Source of the DNA: Mytilus edulis
Taxonomy: Eukaryota; Mollusca; Bivalvia; Mytilida; Mytilidae
Direction: 5' to 3'
NCBI RefSeq assembly: GCF_963676685.1
Contig: NC_092349.1
Span: 86,192,604-86,256,603, forward strand
DNA: 64,000 bases
Of the stretch, positions 1 to 10,523 are shown piece by piece. Each line of letters begins with the position of its first letter. The first letter of the stretch is position 1. The notes below the pieces were generated by a model. That model saw nothing but the letters and a program-made list of their open reading frames with translations, was not told where the DNA came from and made no database searches. A program made the translations under genes and the position numbers.

Positions 1-2680
1 CAAATTCTTTTGCCGTTAATCGTTTAACCCATGAAATATTTAGTGCATTTAAGAAGCAATCAATGTCTGTCATTTTTAGACCTCCATTTGTGTAATCTTT
101 GGTAAGTGTTGAACGTTTTACCTTTTCTTGTTTATTATTCCATATAAAATTATAAACAAGTTTTTTAAAATCTTTTATGTACATTTGGGGTATTGAAACA
201 ACCGAAGCCAAAAAAGTAAGATTAGGTAAAATAAGCGACTTAACAACTGTTATTCGTCCTATCATGGTTAAATTTCTTTTTTCCCAATCAAGTATTAATT
301 TTTTTGTCTGTTTCATTGTTTTTTCAATATTTAATTTGTCACATTCACTTTTATCTAATCCAAAGTAAACACCTAGACTTTTAATTGGTTCTTTGCTCCA
401 GTGTATATTTTCAATTTTTTCTTTACAATGTTTAAGTCTACCTAACCATATACCTTCTGTTTTAGATTTATTCAGTTTCAAACCAGAAAGTGTTCCAAAT
501 ATTTCTATTAGGTTTAATGCTTGGTGTATTTCATTTTTTGAACTGAGAAAGAGTGTTGTGTCATCAGCCAATTGGGAAATTTTTAAACTGTGCGTTTTTT
601 CATCAAGTTTAATTTGAAACCCTTTAATGTTTGAATCTTGTCTTACTCTACAGGCCAGGATTTCAACTGCCATAACAAAAATAAGAGAACTTAACGGACA
701 TCCTTGTTTTATACCACGGTGAAGACTGTAGGTTTCTGAAATCCAGCCGTTATTAGACAGGCATCCTTTAGTATCATTGTATAACGTTTTAACCCATTTT
801 AAGAAGGAGTGTGGTATTCCAAATTTTAGTAGAGATTCATACATGAAGGGCCATTCTAAAGAATCAAAGGCTTTGGAAAAGTCTATGAACAATAAAACCC
901 CATCTATATTAAATTTTTCTGAGTAGTCTATAATATCTTGAATCTGGCGAATGTTAAAACCTATGTACCGATTTTTTATATATCCATTCTGATCGCTATG
1001 AATAATTTTGGACAACACCATCTTTAATCTTTGCGCTAAGGCATAGGCCATAAGCTTAGTGTCTACATTTAATAAAGTGATTGGCCTGTAGTTATCTAAT
1101 GATAATGGATCATTTTTTTTATATAATAAGGAGATAACACCTATTTTTTGGAGAGTTGTCATTTCTTCTTTTTCATAACATGTATTAAATACCTTCACTG
1201 CAGATTCTTTTAGGTATGACCAAAATGTTCGATAAAATTCTACACTGAGACCATCTAGTCCAGGGGATTTATTTAGTTTCATGTTAAATATAGCATTTGT
1301 ACATTCTTCTAATGTTAGGTTGCCCCCCAATAGTTCACTGTCACTATTGGATAGTGAGTGATCTATCTTTGTTTGACTTATATAATTTTTTATTTCTGAA
1401 GGGTCCGGTTTAGTACTTTTATATAAATTTTGGTAGTAATTTTTCCCTAGAATAAGAATATCCGACGCGTCTGTAACAATATTACCATGGTCATTTCTAA
1501 GGGCGGAAATGGTTTTCTTGGTTTGTCTTGATTTTTCAAGACCCAAAAAATATTTTGTGTTTTTTTCCCCTTCCTCTGCCCATCTGACTCGGGATCTAAT
1601 TTGTGCACCTCTAGTTTCTTTTACATATAAATTTTGTAAATTGTTTTCTACATTATTTATTTCTTTTTTAAGATGTTGAGAATTACTTGATTTTTCATTT
1701 AAGAATTTTAACTTATTTTCTAAATGTTTAATTTCATTTTTACTTTCAGCAGCCTTTTGTTTGCAGTATGCAATGGTTACCTCCCTTACTTCAGTTTTGA
1801 AAATGTCCCAAGTAACTCGAGGATCATTATTTTTGGTGAGTATTTTTTCTTGATGAGTATCAATTAGTTTAATTATTATTTCTTTGTATTTTGTATCATT
1901 CAGTATGCTGTTATTTATCTTAAAGAATCCTTTGCCTTTATTTTGAGCTTTAAGTCTTATTTGTACAGAGATTGCTTGATGATCTGTATGTGATATTAGT
2001 GCAGGTCTTATGTCTGCTGATATTATGTGAGGTCTTATATCTGGGCTTATTAGAAAGAAATCAATTCTGCTTGCAACACTTCTATTGTTTTTTCTTCTCC
2101 ATGTAAATTGACTGCTGTTTTGATTTAGTTCTCTCCAAATATCAATAAGTTTATATTTTTTTATAAGTTGCTTTAAACTGTTAACAGGTTTATTTTGATT
2201 ATTAGGGCTAATACTTTTTCTATCAAATGAAGTTAAACTTTCATTCATATCACCCCCCAATATTAATATTCCTAAGCGGTTATTGTTAATGATATTGTTT
2301 ACTTTTTTGAAAAAAGAGTTTCTATTTCGACGAATGTTCGGAGCATATACATTCAATAGCGTAAAAATATTACCATCAAGTTCTATGTTAATGAGTATTA
2401 TTCTTCCATCATTATCTCTAGTTTCATTAATAGTTTTATATTTAATGTTATCTTTTATAAGAATTGTTACGCCTCTTGATTGTGAATTTCCGAAACTATG
2501 GTAAAGTTTCCCTTTTATCTCATTGTTTATGACATTTTCATGTTTTTCAATAAAGTGTGATTCTTGTATGAATAAAATATTACATTTTTGGTTTTTGCAC
2601 CATAGGTTTAATCTTTCTCTCTTTTCTTTTTGCCCTAAGCCTTGACAGTTTAAGGAACATATATTTAGTTTTTCACTCAT
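1..2680 (-). CDS. LINE ORF2: AP endonuclease plus reverse transcriptase (partial, runs off the window)
   Basis: The frame starts with ATG at 2680-2678 and stays open to the window edge, about 893 codons; I checked the phase at five points. The N-terminal 230 or so residues show AP-endonuclease motifs: LNCQGL, FIQESHF, NVYAPN, GGDMNE, SRIDFFLIS and a final SHTDHQAIS. The middle, about residues 240-420, is lysine- and asparagine-rich linker. Reverse-transcriptase blocks follow: NKSPGLDGL, NYRPITLLN, FIDFSKAFDS, GIKQGCPLSS, the catalytic SQLADDTTLF (ADD at 568-560) and SLGVYFG. It nicks target DNA and reverse transcribes its own RNA. Catalytic residues visible here are retained. The C-terminal region lies outside the window. 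No host function is implied. Confidence 0.93.
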   Translation of the reverse strand, partial: MSEKLNICSLNCQGLGQKEKRERLNLWCKNQKCNILFIQESHFIEKHENVINNEIKGKLYHSFGNSQSRGVTILIKDNIKYKTINETRDNDGRIILINIELDGNIFTLLNVYAPNIRRNRNSFFKKVNNIINNNRLGILILGGDMNESLTSFDRKSISPNNQNKPVNSLKQLIKKYKLIDIWRELNQNSSQFTWRRKNNRSVASRIDFFLISPDIRPHIISADIRPALISHTDHQAISVQIRLKAQNKGKGFFKINNSILNDTKYKEIIIKLIDTHQEKILTKNNDPRVTWDIFKTEVREVTIAYCKQKAAESKNEIKHLENKLKFLNEKSSNSQHLKKEINNVENNLQNLYVKETRGAQIRSRVRWAEEGEKNTKYFLGLEKSRQTKKTISALRNDHGNIVTDASDILILGKNYYQNLYKSTKPDPSEIKNYISQTKIDHSLSNSDSELLGGNLTLEECTNAIFNMKLNKSPGLDGLSVEFYRTFWSYLKESAVKVFNTCYEKEEMTTLQKIGVISLLYKKNDPLSLDNYRPITLLNVDTKLMAYALAQRLKMVLSKIIHSDQNGYIKNRYIGFNIRQIQDIIDYSEKFNIDGVLLFIDFSKAFDSLEWPFMYESLLKFGIPHSFLKWVKTLYNDTKGCLSNNGWISETYSLHRGIKQGCPLSSLIFVMAVEILACRVRQDSNIKGFQIKLDEKTHSLKISQLADDTTLFLSSKNEIHQALNLIEIFGTLSGLKLNKSKTEGIWLGRLKHCKEKIENIHWSKEPIKSLGVYFGLDKSECDKLNIEKTMKQTKKLILDWEKRNLTMIGRITVVKSLILPNLTFLASVVSIPQMYIKDFKKLVYNFIWNNKQEKVKRSTLTKDYTNGGLKMTDIDCFLNALNISWVKRLTAKEF

Positions 2681-3800
2681 TATAGAGATTAATTATTTTT
2701 ATATTACACGTCATACACGTATCTTCAGAATTATACAATAGAGACAGAAGGTTGAGCTTAAAAAGTAAATAAGTTGATATCATATTGTTAATATACACAC
2801 TGAAATTGTTTACAAACACATATAAATTATACACATATAAATTATACACATATAAATTATACACATATAAATAATATAGATAACAGTTGAATTTTATTTC
2901 TAAATTACATAGTATCATGTGTTTAAAACCAACATTATTCTTGATGATGAATTTTATGTTGTGTGTGATAATCATATACTTGTTCACATGTTTGTTTAAG
3001 AAAAAGAAAGAAGAAATCATTATTACGTTTATTTTCTTTTTCAGGTTGATGTGTCTGTTGCATAGAACATGTAGAAGAGATTTTGTATTTTGCGCAAATT
3101 TACTTTTGGGATTTTCATGATACACAAATAGGAGTATTTTTCTCACAGCGTTATGAAGACTGTGATTTTGGATATAAAGTAGAAGCATAATGATATGACA
3201 ACTGAACCATGATGACTGGATTTTCCTGTTCTCTTTGCTCAACAATTTTATTTTGATTTTGAATATCCTATGAATATTGAGAAGGAAGTGTACAAGAAAA
3301 TTAAATATTTGTGCAGTGTATAATGTACATTTGATTGGATTTAACAAGCATAAAAGTATTGGATTTGTGATAGTATTTGGATTATGTCTGTGTGAAAATG
3401 TGATTCTAGAATTTTCCTGATCTAATCTGAGTGTCTTAGCATAAGGAACTGCTGATGTACATGTATCATAACTCTTTTTATGCATAATGTTTTTTTGGCG
3501 GATAACGTTTACAAAACATTTGATAGTTGTGATCCAGCTTTTATTATGACATTTAATTGATAGATATATAGAAATTTGTTTGCCGTTAAATAGATTGTGA
3601 ATTTTTAAAAGATGAGTGCTTTTCAACATGTTCAATATCAAAAATAAATTACATGTATACATATATTTTTGAATTACTCTTTCATGGGAATATGTATAAT
3701 CTACTATTATACCATATCCGTTTTTTTGTTCATTTTTTATAATATAGATAAAAACAACAAAAGAGACAAAAATAACATAGATAAATTTACATACACACAT
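2673..3800 (-). CDS. Unexplained 375-codon open frame between LINE ORF1 and ORF2
   Basis: A continuous frame fills most of the ORF1-ORF2 spacer and overlaps the start of ORF2 by 8 bases (its TGA at 2675-2673 lies just inside the ORF2 ATG at 2680). The product is unrecognised. It starts with a hydrophobic stretch (about residues 5-22, YVIFVSFVVFIYII) that could be a signal anchor. It is rich in I, N, K, H, Y and C, and contains a near-perfect YNLYV repeat from a 15-base tandem repeat around 2820-2875. The composition looks like AT-rich non-coding DNA, yet 375 codons without a stop is unexpected at this base composition. It could be a lineage-specific third LINE ORF or chance. I do not assign a function. 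Confidence 0.3.
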   Translation of the reverse strand: MCVCKFIYVIFVSFVVFIYIIKNEQKNGYGIIVDYTYSHERVIQKYMYTCNLFLILNMLKSTHLLKIHNLFNGKQISIYLSIKCHNKSWITTIKCFVNVIRQKNIMHKKSYDTCTSAVPYAKTLRLDQENSRITFSHRHNPNTITNPILLCLLNPIKCTLYTAQIFNFLVHFLLNIHRIFKIKIKLLSKENRKIQSSWFSCHIIMLLLYIQNHSLHNAVRKILLFVYHENPKSKFAQNTKSLLHVLCNRHINLKKKINVIMISSFFFLNKHVNKYMIITHNIKFIIKNNVGFKHMILCNLEIKFNCYLYYLYVYNLYVYNLYVYNLYVFVNNFSVYINNMISTYLLFKLNLLSLLYNSEDTCMTCNIKIINLYNE

Positions 3801-3917
3801 GAATATTTACAAAGAAATATTTGGGTGTTGGCCACACAAAAAAAAGGGGGGAATTAAAAATACAATTTGTTCTTTAATCATAATGCATTGACCTGAATTA
3901 TATCGTCTTCAAATGAG

Positions 3918-5198
3918 TTAATGCCCTTTTGGTTTTTGAATAGGGACGGATCGTTCATGGACTTCATCAGTCGGTGTTGTTGCTGGACGCTTTTCACTGC
4001 GAGAGTCTGGTGTTCCCGCGCCAAATTGAAACATTGTTGTCTGAATGTTTGATTTTTTAGCTGTAGCGTCTCCTGATTTTTTCCTTCGTTTTGTTGTTTT
4101 CTTTTTTTTCTTTTTGGGGTTTTCCACTTCCTCCAAAATATCATTGGTTTTATTTTCGAATGAAAATGTCTCTTTGGTGATTTTCTTCGAGGCCTTTCCG
4201 AGTACATTTGACAACTTTTTCGGATTGACTTTTGTTGCTGATTTTGAAACTGCTACATGCATGTTTTCTTCTGGTGTATCATCAATTGACTCAGTGTTAG
4301 ATTCGTCACTGTCAGTATCACTTTGAGAAGAGCTGCTGCTTTTTGGCTCATTTTCATGAGGCATGCTGTTACTCTCCTTGTTTTGAGCTTCAAAACTTGG
4401 ACAGTCAGCCTGCTTATGCCCTGGAAGTTTGCATTGTTTACAGACCCAGTCATTTTGACAGTCTCGAAATCTGTGACCATTTTGAAAACATTTATTACAT
4501 ACTAAGTTTTCGTTTGTTGATGGCATTTGATCTTTGTGGAAGACCGTAGCTCTATACTTTCCTATTCTGATAAATCTTGGTAGGGGTTTTTCTAACGGGT
4601 CGCAAAAAAGAATGCGGTCACCCGTTTGGCATTCTGTCAGCAACCCATCTACTCGGAGTCGTTCTCTGTTTAATTTGTGAACGGTACATTTGCCTTCATT
4701 TTCAATGGCCCTCAAAATCTGACCATCGTCTGCAGAACACGGAACGTCTTTGACTCTGACACGTAGGTACAAGAGTGATGAGTATTCACTTGATTTAGGG
4801 TTTGTACTATACACGTTAATTAGCTTGTTACGTACAATTATCTTTTTGGTAATGAGAGTTACTCTGTCATTATCAGAATCTGGGTAGATGCGCCACATAC
4901 CTCTTACTCGTTGTAGGCCTTTTAGATGGCTCTTTGGTATACATGAGTCAATGGAGTTGTAGAGTTCGAGGTGTGTAAGGAATTGATCTGGGCTGGGTTT
5001 CACCTCACCAAAGAGGTCAGTTTCCAGAATAAATACAGGTTTTACAGAGCTAAGAGTATCGTGAATATTGACATGAGGTTCACCATTCAGATAATCTTTA
5101 GGTATAAGACCTAGTTTAACTGCATCATTGTAAGTTTTGGATGAATTCGTGTTATGGCTAACATCACTGTCATTTTGTGGTTTACCTACAGTAGCCAT
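3918..5198 (-). CDS. LINE ORF1: nucleic-acid-binding gag-like protein with CCHC zinc knuckles
   Basis: This is a 426-codon frame starting MATVGKPQND and ending KPKGH before a TAA. The middle carries an RRM-like or gag-like region (about residues 95-220). Two adjacent zinc knuckles follow at about residues 235-270: CNKCFQNGHRFRDC and CKQCKLPGHKQADC, both with intact C-x2-C-x4-H-x4-C spacing. The C-terminal third is acidic and serine-rich, then strongly lysine-rich (NPKKKKKKTTKRRKK), as expected for an RNA-binding chaperone. In LINE families this protein coats the element RNA and accompanies ORF2 protein in the RNP. It lies 1.24 kb upstream of ORF2, an unusually long spacer. Confidence 0.88.
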   Translation of the reverse strand: MATVGKPQNDSDVSHNTNSSKTYNDAVKLGLIPKDYLNGEPHVNIHDTLSSVKPVFILETDLFGEVKPSPDQFLTHLELYNSIDSCIPKSHLKGLQRVRGMWRIYPDSDNDRVTLITKKIIVRNKLINVYSTNPKSSEYSSLLYLRVRVKDVPCSADDGQILRAIENEGKCTVHKLNRERLRVDGLLTECQTGDRILFCDPLEKPLPRFIRIGKYRATVFHKDQMPSTNENLVCNKCFQNGHRFRDCQNDWVCKQCKLPGHKQADCPSFEAQNKESNSMPHENEPKSSSSSQSDTDSDESNTESIDDTPEENMHVAVSKSATKVNPKKLSNVLGKASKKITKETFSFENKTNDILEEVENPKKKKKKTTKRRKKSGDATAKKSNIQTTMFQFGAGTPDSRSEKRPATTPTDEVHERSVPIQKPKGH

Positions 5199-5399
5199 AT
5201 TGAATTTACTGGATGGTTTTTTTTCAACGTATTTTTGTATGAATTACAAGTTCAATTTAACTAATTAAATAGTATATACACGTCACTACACTTTCATAGG
5301 TTTGTTCTGTCGAAAAACAGTCGTTCGAAGTCTTGTATTTACGATTATTTCGTAGAATTGGTAAGAGCTCAAAATTCTCCTTGGATAAGCTTGAGGCCG
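5199..5399. other. LINE 5' UTR and junction with the opsin locus
   Basis: These 200 bases hold the LINE 5' UTR on the minus strand and the boundary to opsin sequence on the plus strand. The plus frame stays open across the boundary, but its residues upstream of about 5400 do not look like opsin TM1. I see no clear splice acceptor and no target-site duplication, because the other end of the LINE is outside the window. Confidence 0.4.
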
Positions 5400-8241
5400 C
5401 TTACGTCTCTCTATGTGTTTGTACGGAAGATGAAGAAGTTAGCCTCTTGTGATTGTTATATTTTAAATCTCGCTATAATTGACATCATAATGCCACTTAT
5501 TGGATTTCCTTTGCCTATATACTCATCACTCCATCACGAATTAGCCATCGGAGAATATTGTAAGTATTTTCATTTTAGGAATTTGCAAATGTATCCTCGT
5601 TTTTATTTAATTTAAATATTCCAAATCACTAATTAAGGCTATGAAATTATTCATACATGGTTAATATAAAGCTATCATATATATTTTGGCATTTTGTCAC
5701 AGGTAGCAATTTTATTTTCTTGTTCTTGATAATTTGATCATGAAAAAAATTATTTGTCATTTAAAAAAAGAACTGTTTTTGTTTTAATGCTGACGCTCGT
5801 AATTTTGTATTTCGAGAAACAAGATGTGTTGATATACTGCAACAAAGAACAGAAGATGTTTTTTTTCATTGTCATATTTAAATATAAATAAGGGAAAATA
5901 TCAATAAACAAAATAGGAAGGTTTAAAAAACAGATCTAGATTGACAAGAGTGAAAGGAAGAAAATCAAGGAAAATAGGGATAACACATATAATTTGTATG
6001 CAATATCAAAAACATGGCTCCGAGGTTAATATGTCTTGAACGCCGTAGATGTCCAACTTATACCATACACCATTTCCAAAAAAAGACATGTCATATTACA
6101 TGTCAAATAATTTAAATGACAGGAATTTGAACTGCAAGTTATACCATTTACATGCCACTATACATCACCATATGCATGTATTGAATTATATTCGTTGATG
6201 AAGCTGACGAGAAACGGTATAACGCGTCTTTGGAAAGCTATATGTAAGCATAGTCTAGTTAGTCGAGTGATTGAGGGCACTGGGCACAGTGCATACGGCA
6301 TTGATACAATTAATACCACAGGTGCGGATCTTAATGCTTTTAAATTTGATATGAAGTATATGCATACAGATATTTATACATATAAGTAGAGTTGTCTCAT
6401 TGGCACTCATACCAAATCTTCTTATATGTATATAAAAATAAATAAAGTAAAAACAAACAGCTTTTCATGTGCATTATACAGTATTCCCCCAAAACTAGAC
6501 CCAATAACACGTTAACACCATTCGTGAACACGGAAGCTAACACCATGCAAAGCTGTACAACAAAACACATAGATATGTTTTTTTCTTCATGTAAATTTTC
6601 TATGTTTTGCAGTGTGTTCAGCATATGGTTTTACAGGCTTCTTTTGTGGAGTAGTAAGCATAAGTACTCTCGCTGCCATTAGTGTTGCCAGATATGTACA
6701 AGTCTGCAGAACGGATCAAGGTAAGTTCTCACATTTAGAATCAATTCTCATTAATAAAATAGCAGAAGATTAATTTGGAAATAATTTAATTACGTCGTTG
6801 TTAATTGTGAAAAATTTAAAAGTAGCGTCTTCGACTATAGGCTAAACTAACCGTGCGATATTCCCATGTGAAGTCAAGGTTGTTACAACCACTCTCATCA
6901 TCAACAGATTATCCAATATATGTTCATTTATAAGGTTTTTGTCACTACTTTTTATATCAGTTTGTTTTAATAATTTAATATTCCTGTAAAGATGATTAAA
7001 TAAATACCAACTACTCAATGATTACGCTAGATTATGAATATTTGTTTTTCATTTCCAGCTCAAAAGTTGGTGAAGAATACAAAATATTGTATAATAGTAA
7101 TATACTGCTATGGTGCTATATGGGCCTGTCTTCCATTATCCGGAATACGTGGATACGGTCCAGAACCCTATGGTACATCATGTACTCTTCAATGGGAAGG
7201 GAATGATATATTTGTTTCGTTCTTTTTAATTTTCTGTGTTATAATTCCTGTTATAATAATGAACGTATCTTATGGAAGGATATTGGTTCATCTTAGGAGA
7301 TCCAGACGAAAAACATCACGAACGATAATTAATGCGTTTTCGAGATGTTCAGTGAGGAAACGAGCTAGAGAGACGTACTTAATGAAGGTATTTATGAGTA
7401 TTACCCTTCTGGGATATCTTTTATTACACCTGTTTATGAGTGGTTTCTGTGATGCTTAATCTTATCGATAGTTTTCTAGGTTGTGTTTTGAATAATTTTG
7501 TTAGTCTTTTAATCGTTTTTGTCATGGCGTTGTCATTTTTATTTCGACCTATGAGTTTCAAATAAAAAATACTATCATGATACATATTGATATATGCTTG
7601 TTCCTATAATTTATTTAGGTTAATGTCAAGAAAAAGTAAATTTACAAAAATACCGCGCTCCGAGGAAAATTCAAAACGGAATGAAGCTTATACATATAAA
7701 ACGAGTGGAGATCAACTGTTATACTCCTGACTTGCATTATCGAACATTTTCTTATGTAGCAAATATTGAAAAACAAGGTAGAAAACAGAAAACAATTCTC
7801 GAATAGTACGATAAGTTGTACATTCACTTGTCACACATTACATGTACGGATAGGTATATAGACTTTGTTTAAAAAAAAGATTGCAAATTATTCCTTACCA
7901 TTCATACACCTATTAATTTAAGTTCGAAAGATAATTAAGGTATGCAACTATAAATCTTTTTAGTACAATTGATTAACTTTAAGACTGTTTCTTTACAGAT
8001 GACATTTACTATGTGTGTCGTATTCATTTTGTTGTGGTCACCTTATGCTGTGGTCAGTTTATGGACAGCTTACGGCAGAAAAGATGTGGTTCCGGTTCGA
8101 GTTACATTAATTTCTGTGCTAATAGCAAAACTATCAACGATAATTAATCCAATAGTATATTTTGTATTAAATAAGAAGTTTCGTCCCTTTTTACCACAAT
8201 ATACATCATTCAAAAGAAAAATCACTAGTTCATCAACTTGA
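5400..8241 (+). CDS. Opsin (tetraopsin, neuropsin/Opn5-like), four exons, 5' end missing
   Basis: Exons: about 5400-5559, 6613-6720, 7059-7387 and 7999-8241. Introns are GT-AG (GTAAGT, GTAAGT, GTATTT donors) and phases match at each junction (1, 1, 0). The product is a seven-helix light-receptor G-protein-coupled receptor starting near the TM1/TM2 loop: CDCYILNLAIIDI (TM2), the disulfide Cys in YLCSAYGFTG before TM3, its partner in PEPYGTSCTLQW, TM6 LLWSPYAVVSLW, the retinal Schiff-base lysine in IAKLST (codon 8128-8130), and NPIVY in TM7. PEPYGTSCTL and SPYAVVSLW recall neuropsins; peropsin-like is an alternative. Oddities: the usual (D/E)RY after TM3 reads ARY (GCC at 6687-6689), and no TM1 exon is visible because the LINE abuts exon 1. 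It could be a gene with a LINE in an upstream intron, or a disrupted copy. Confidence 0.87.
5560..6612 (+). other. Opsin intron 1
   Basis: The donor is GTAAGT at 5560 and the acceptor TTTTGCAG ends at 6612. AT-rich, with a short minus-strand fragment of the dispersed repeat R1 (about 6388-6425). I see no other coding signal. Confidence 0.8.
7388..7998 (+). other. Opsin intron 3
   Basis: A phase-0 intron from GTATTT to TTTACAG. It holds a minus-strand scrap of repeat R2 (about 7500-7565) and the first part of repeat family H (about 7630-7690, CTCCGAGGAAAATTC). Small open frames here are spurious. Confidence 0.75.
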
Positions 8242-8314
8242 TATTGTGCAAAAAGATATAAAGTTATATTCGGTTGGAATTATTTATACAACGAACATAC
8301 ATGTACTATGCAAC

Positions 8315-8320
8315 AATAAA
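8315..8320 (+). terminator. Poly(A) signal AATAAA of the opsin gene
   Basis: AATAAA lies 74 bases after the opsin TGA, a normal distance for cleavage and polyadenylation about 15-25 bases further on. Confidence 0.65.
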
Positions 8321-8339
8321 ATGTGAATTTTCAAAGTAG

Positions 8340-10017
8340 TTTTCTTTTGTTTAATAGTTTGGTTTTTGTATGGCGCATACCTGTTATCTATTTTTGCTCA
8401 TCTATATTTGTTAAAATACCAATAACCATGACATCTACTATACTGGTAAGCACGATATAAGTGTTGTATGTTTGAAAAAAAATTTCAATGTTGTAGCTCG
8501 AATTATGTAAAAGATGCACGATTGTATCATGAATTTAAAAACAGAACACACCCTAAATCAACTGTTAGATAAGATGGATAATCATTACTTGAGATAATCC
8601 CCGAGGTAATCCTGTAAATACAATTCATGATAGATTTAAGGGATTAAAATATAGAATTACAGCACGAATAATAATAAATGAGTTCTCAATTTTAACATCT
8701 TAAGTCATAATCATGGGAGAAATTGATATATATTATACAGTAACCCTTTACTGTGTTGCACGCATAGACAAAAGTAGTATAACGGTGTTCAAATGTCATA
8801 AATAGATTTAGAGAAAATAATTCCGGGCTACAAACTAAATCTTAAATAAAAAAATTAAGGAATATATTTTTTAAATTTTTTGCGACCGAAATGCTTTTTT
8901 TCTTAAGAACACTAAAATCCGAATATTTGAAAGATAATAGAAGTTTGTCATCAATCATTAAACTGATATCGTCGCATTTTTACTGATCTTCCATTTGTGG
9001 AGAAAATTGGAGACCTACTTTTATCATAAAATTAATTAGGGTACTTAGAGGTGCAAACATCAGAGAGACTAACGACTATATAAAAAAGTTTTTAATATTG
9101 AAATCTAAATCACAATTAAATTTAAAATAAAATTTTACCGAATATCGCAATAATAAAAACGGCAGTTTAGTCTAAAATGACAAAATCGCAATAATAAATA
9201 CATGCAATAATTTCTGAACAAACACTATACACGTTTTCAACAGAAGTATACATAAGAAAGTTATGTCCTTTTCTGAAATGATATGGGTAGAAATGGCGGA
9301 TTAAACCTGGTTTTATAGCTGACTAAACATCTCATGACACTCGCATACAATTCCAGTATGTTCACAACAATGTGTAAACAAAACTAACACAGATAAACGC
9401 ACAAAATGTCAAGCAAAAGGGTACAACATAATGTTTTAGTATTTATCACTATAGAAAACCAAATATGTCATCAAAATAAACGAAAAACACAATAGTACAC
9501 AGACAATGAACGTTGGCAAAAAATAAAAGAAAGAATAAAAAATAACCCCAGCACGATAACACGATGGCCAGATGTATACGTACCGAGCAGCAAAAATGAT
9601 ATTAAAAAAATACTTGAATCATATTTATGGTTGTATGTTTTCAATTTTTCTTTTTTTGTTTACAATTTATTGGTTGTAACTTCCTTCTGTTTACGGTGTT
9701 ATCGTTTTATTGAAACCTGTTTCAGATACAAGCCGTGCAAAGTCATTGTGCTTTTGAAAGAATCCGAAAGGTATCAATTGAACATTTTAGTTTTGGTCTT
9801 ACAATATTGTCTTTATCCTTATTGCCATAGATTTAATTTACAAAAGTTAAAAACACAAATCAAATTATTGTTATCCATATATTTCAATCACTTATGTTAT
9901 CACCTATACACTCCTAAAAAAATCATTGGTTTCATAGCGAACTCATGGACACAGTGTATATTTCATATTTGGTCAGTGGGCGTGTTTTATATTTAGTACA
10001 CGGTAAGTTTCCAACAT
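8340..10017. other. Intergenic sequence
   Basis: No gene seen. From about 8780 to 9530 there are degenerate plus-strand pieces of the repeat called CE below (GGGCTACAAACTAAA near 8825, GGCGGATTAAACCTGG near 9296). The 121-codon frame at 9631-9996 has no recognisable feature. Confidence 0.5.
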
Positions 10018-10028
10018 ATAGTAACACT

Positions 10029-10242
10029 TAGGGCCTCTGTAATGACTAGCCAGTCAACACTGAGGTTGTGAGTTCGAATCCCGCTCGTGCAGGTGCACTC
10101 GACTACAATCTTAATTGACTAGGAAGGTCGGTGGTTTTCTCCTAGCTCTCTGTCTTCCGCCACAAATAAAAAGTGACCACCACGAAATAGTTTAAATGCA
10201 GTGCTTAAAAGTGGCGTTAAAACACCAAAAATCACAAATCAA
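10029..10242 (+). mobile_element. tRNA-derived SINE
   Basis: The 5' part looks like a tRNA with a pol III B box (GAGTTCGAATCCC around 10070-10082) and a weaker A-box region around 10030-10050. A body with a CT-rich stretch (GGTTTTCTCC) follows, then a tail ending in CACAAATCAA. Imperfect flanking duplications (ATAGTAACACT at 10018-10028, ATAGTACCACT at 10243-10253) are consistent with target-site duplication. It is non-autonomous and would need LINE machinery. Confidence 0.75.
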
Positions 10243-10523
10243 ATAGTACCACTGTAAACCCATTGTCCATGATAAGGCGATGATTGGTCGGTCAGAATCA
10301 AAATATATTATATGATGGTCCTTGAGCCATACTCGTTTAATTCAGTGGTTGTGTTGTTCCAAAACATGTTTTAGCATACATCATGCAAATTTATGTTTTG
10401 GGTTGATTTCAACTTTTGTTTCAAATTTCATGTATTGTTTTTTTTTGTTTTAAATATTTATCTTTTTGGTGGTCCGTGTATTGTTATAGCGTACATCCGA
10501 TGTAAAATTGATATAAAGGAATA

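Larger units (their letters stand above)
1..5350 (-). mobile_element. Non-LTR retrotransposon (LINE, L1/Tx1-like), 3' part outside the window
   Basis: The element lies on the minus strand. Its 5' UTR is about 5199-5350, followed by ORF1 (3918-5198), a 1.2-kb spacer and ORF2 (2680 down past position 1). The order ORF1 with CCHC zinc knuckles, then an AP-type endonuclease and then reverse transcriptase in one ORF2, is typical of LINEs of the L1/Tx1 or related clades; the clade is my inference from motif wording. ORF1 and ORF2 both look uninterrupted, so the copy is probably young. The exact 5' end cannot be fixed without a second copy. It lies between the ORF1 start and the first opsin-homologous codon at about 5400. 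Confidence 0.9.

Noticed and set aside
177..2504. Several plus-strand frames of 60-75 codons
   Set aside because: They are antisense to the intact LINE ORF2.
3878..4207. 109-codon minus frame rich in K and R
   Set aside because: It is an alternative frame of LINE ORF1 over its lysine-rich coding region.
9631..9996. 121-codon plus frame
   Set aside because: Phe/Tyr/Cys-rich AT-driven composition, no domain, no splice or promoter context.
10029..10100. Functional tRNA gene
   Set aside because: A B box is present, but the cloverleaf cannot be completed and it continues into a SINE body and tail.
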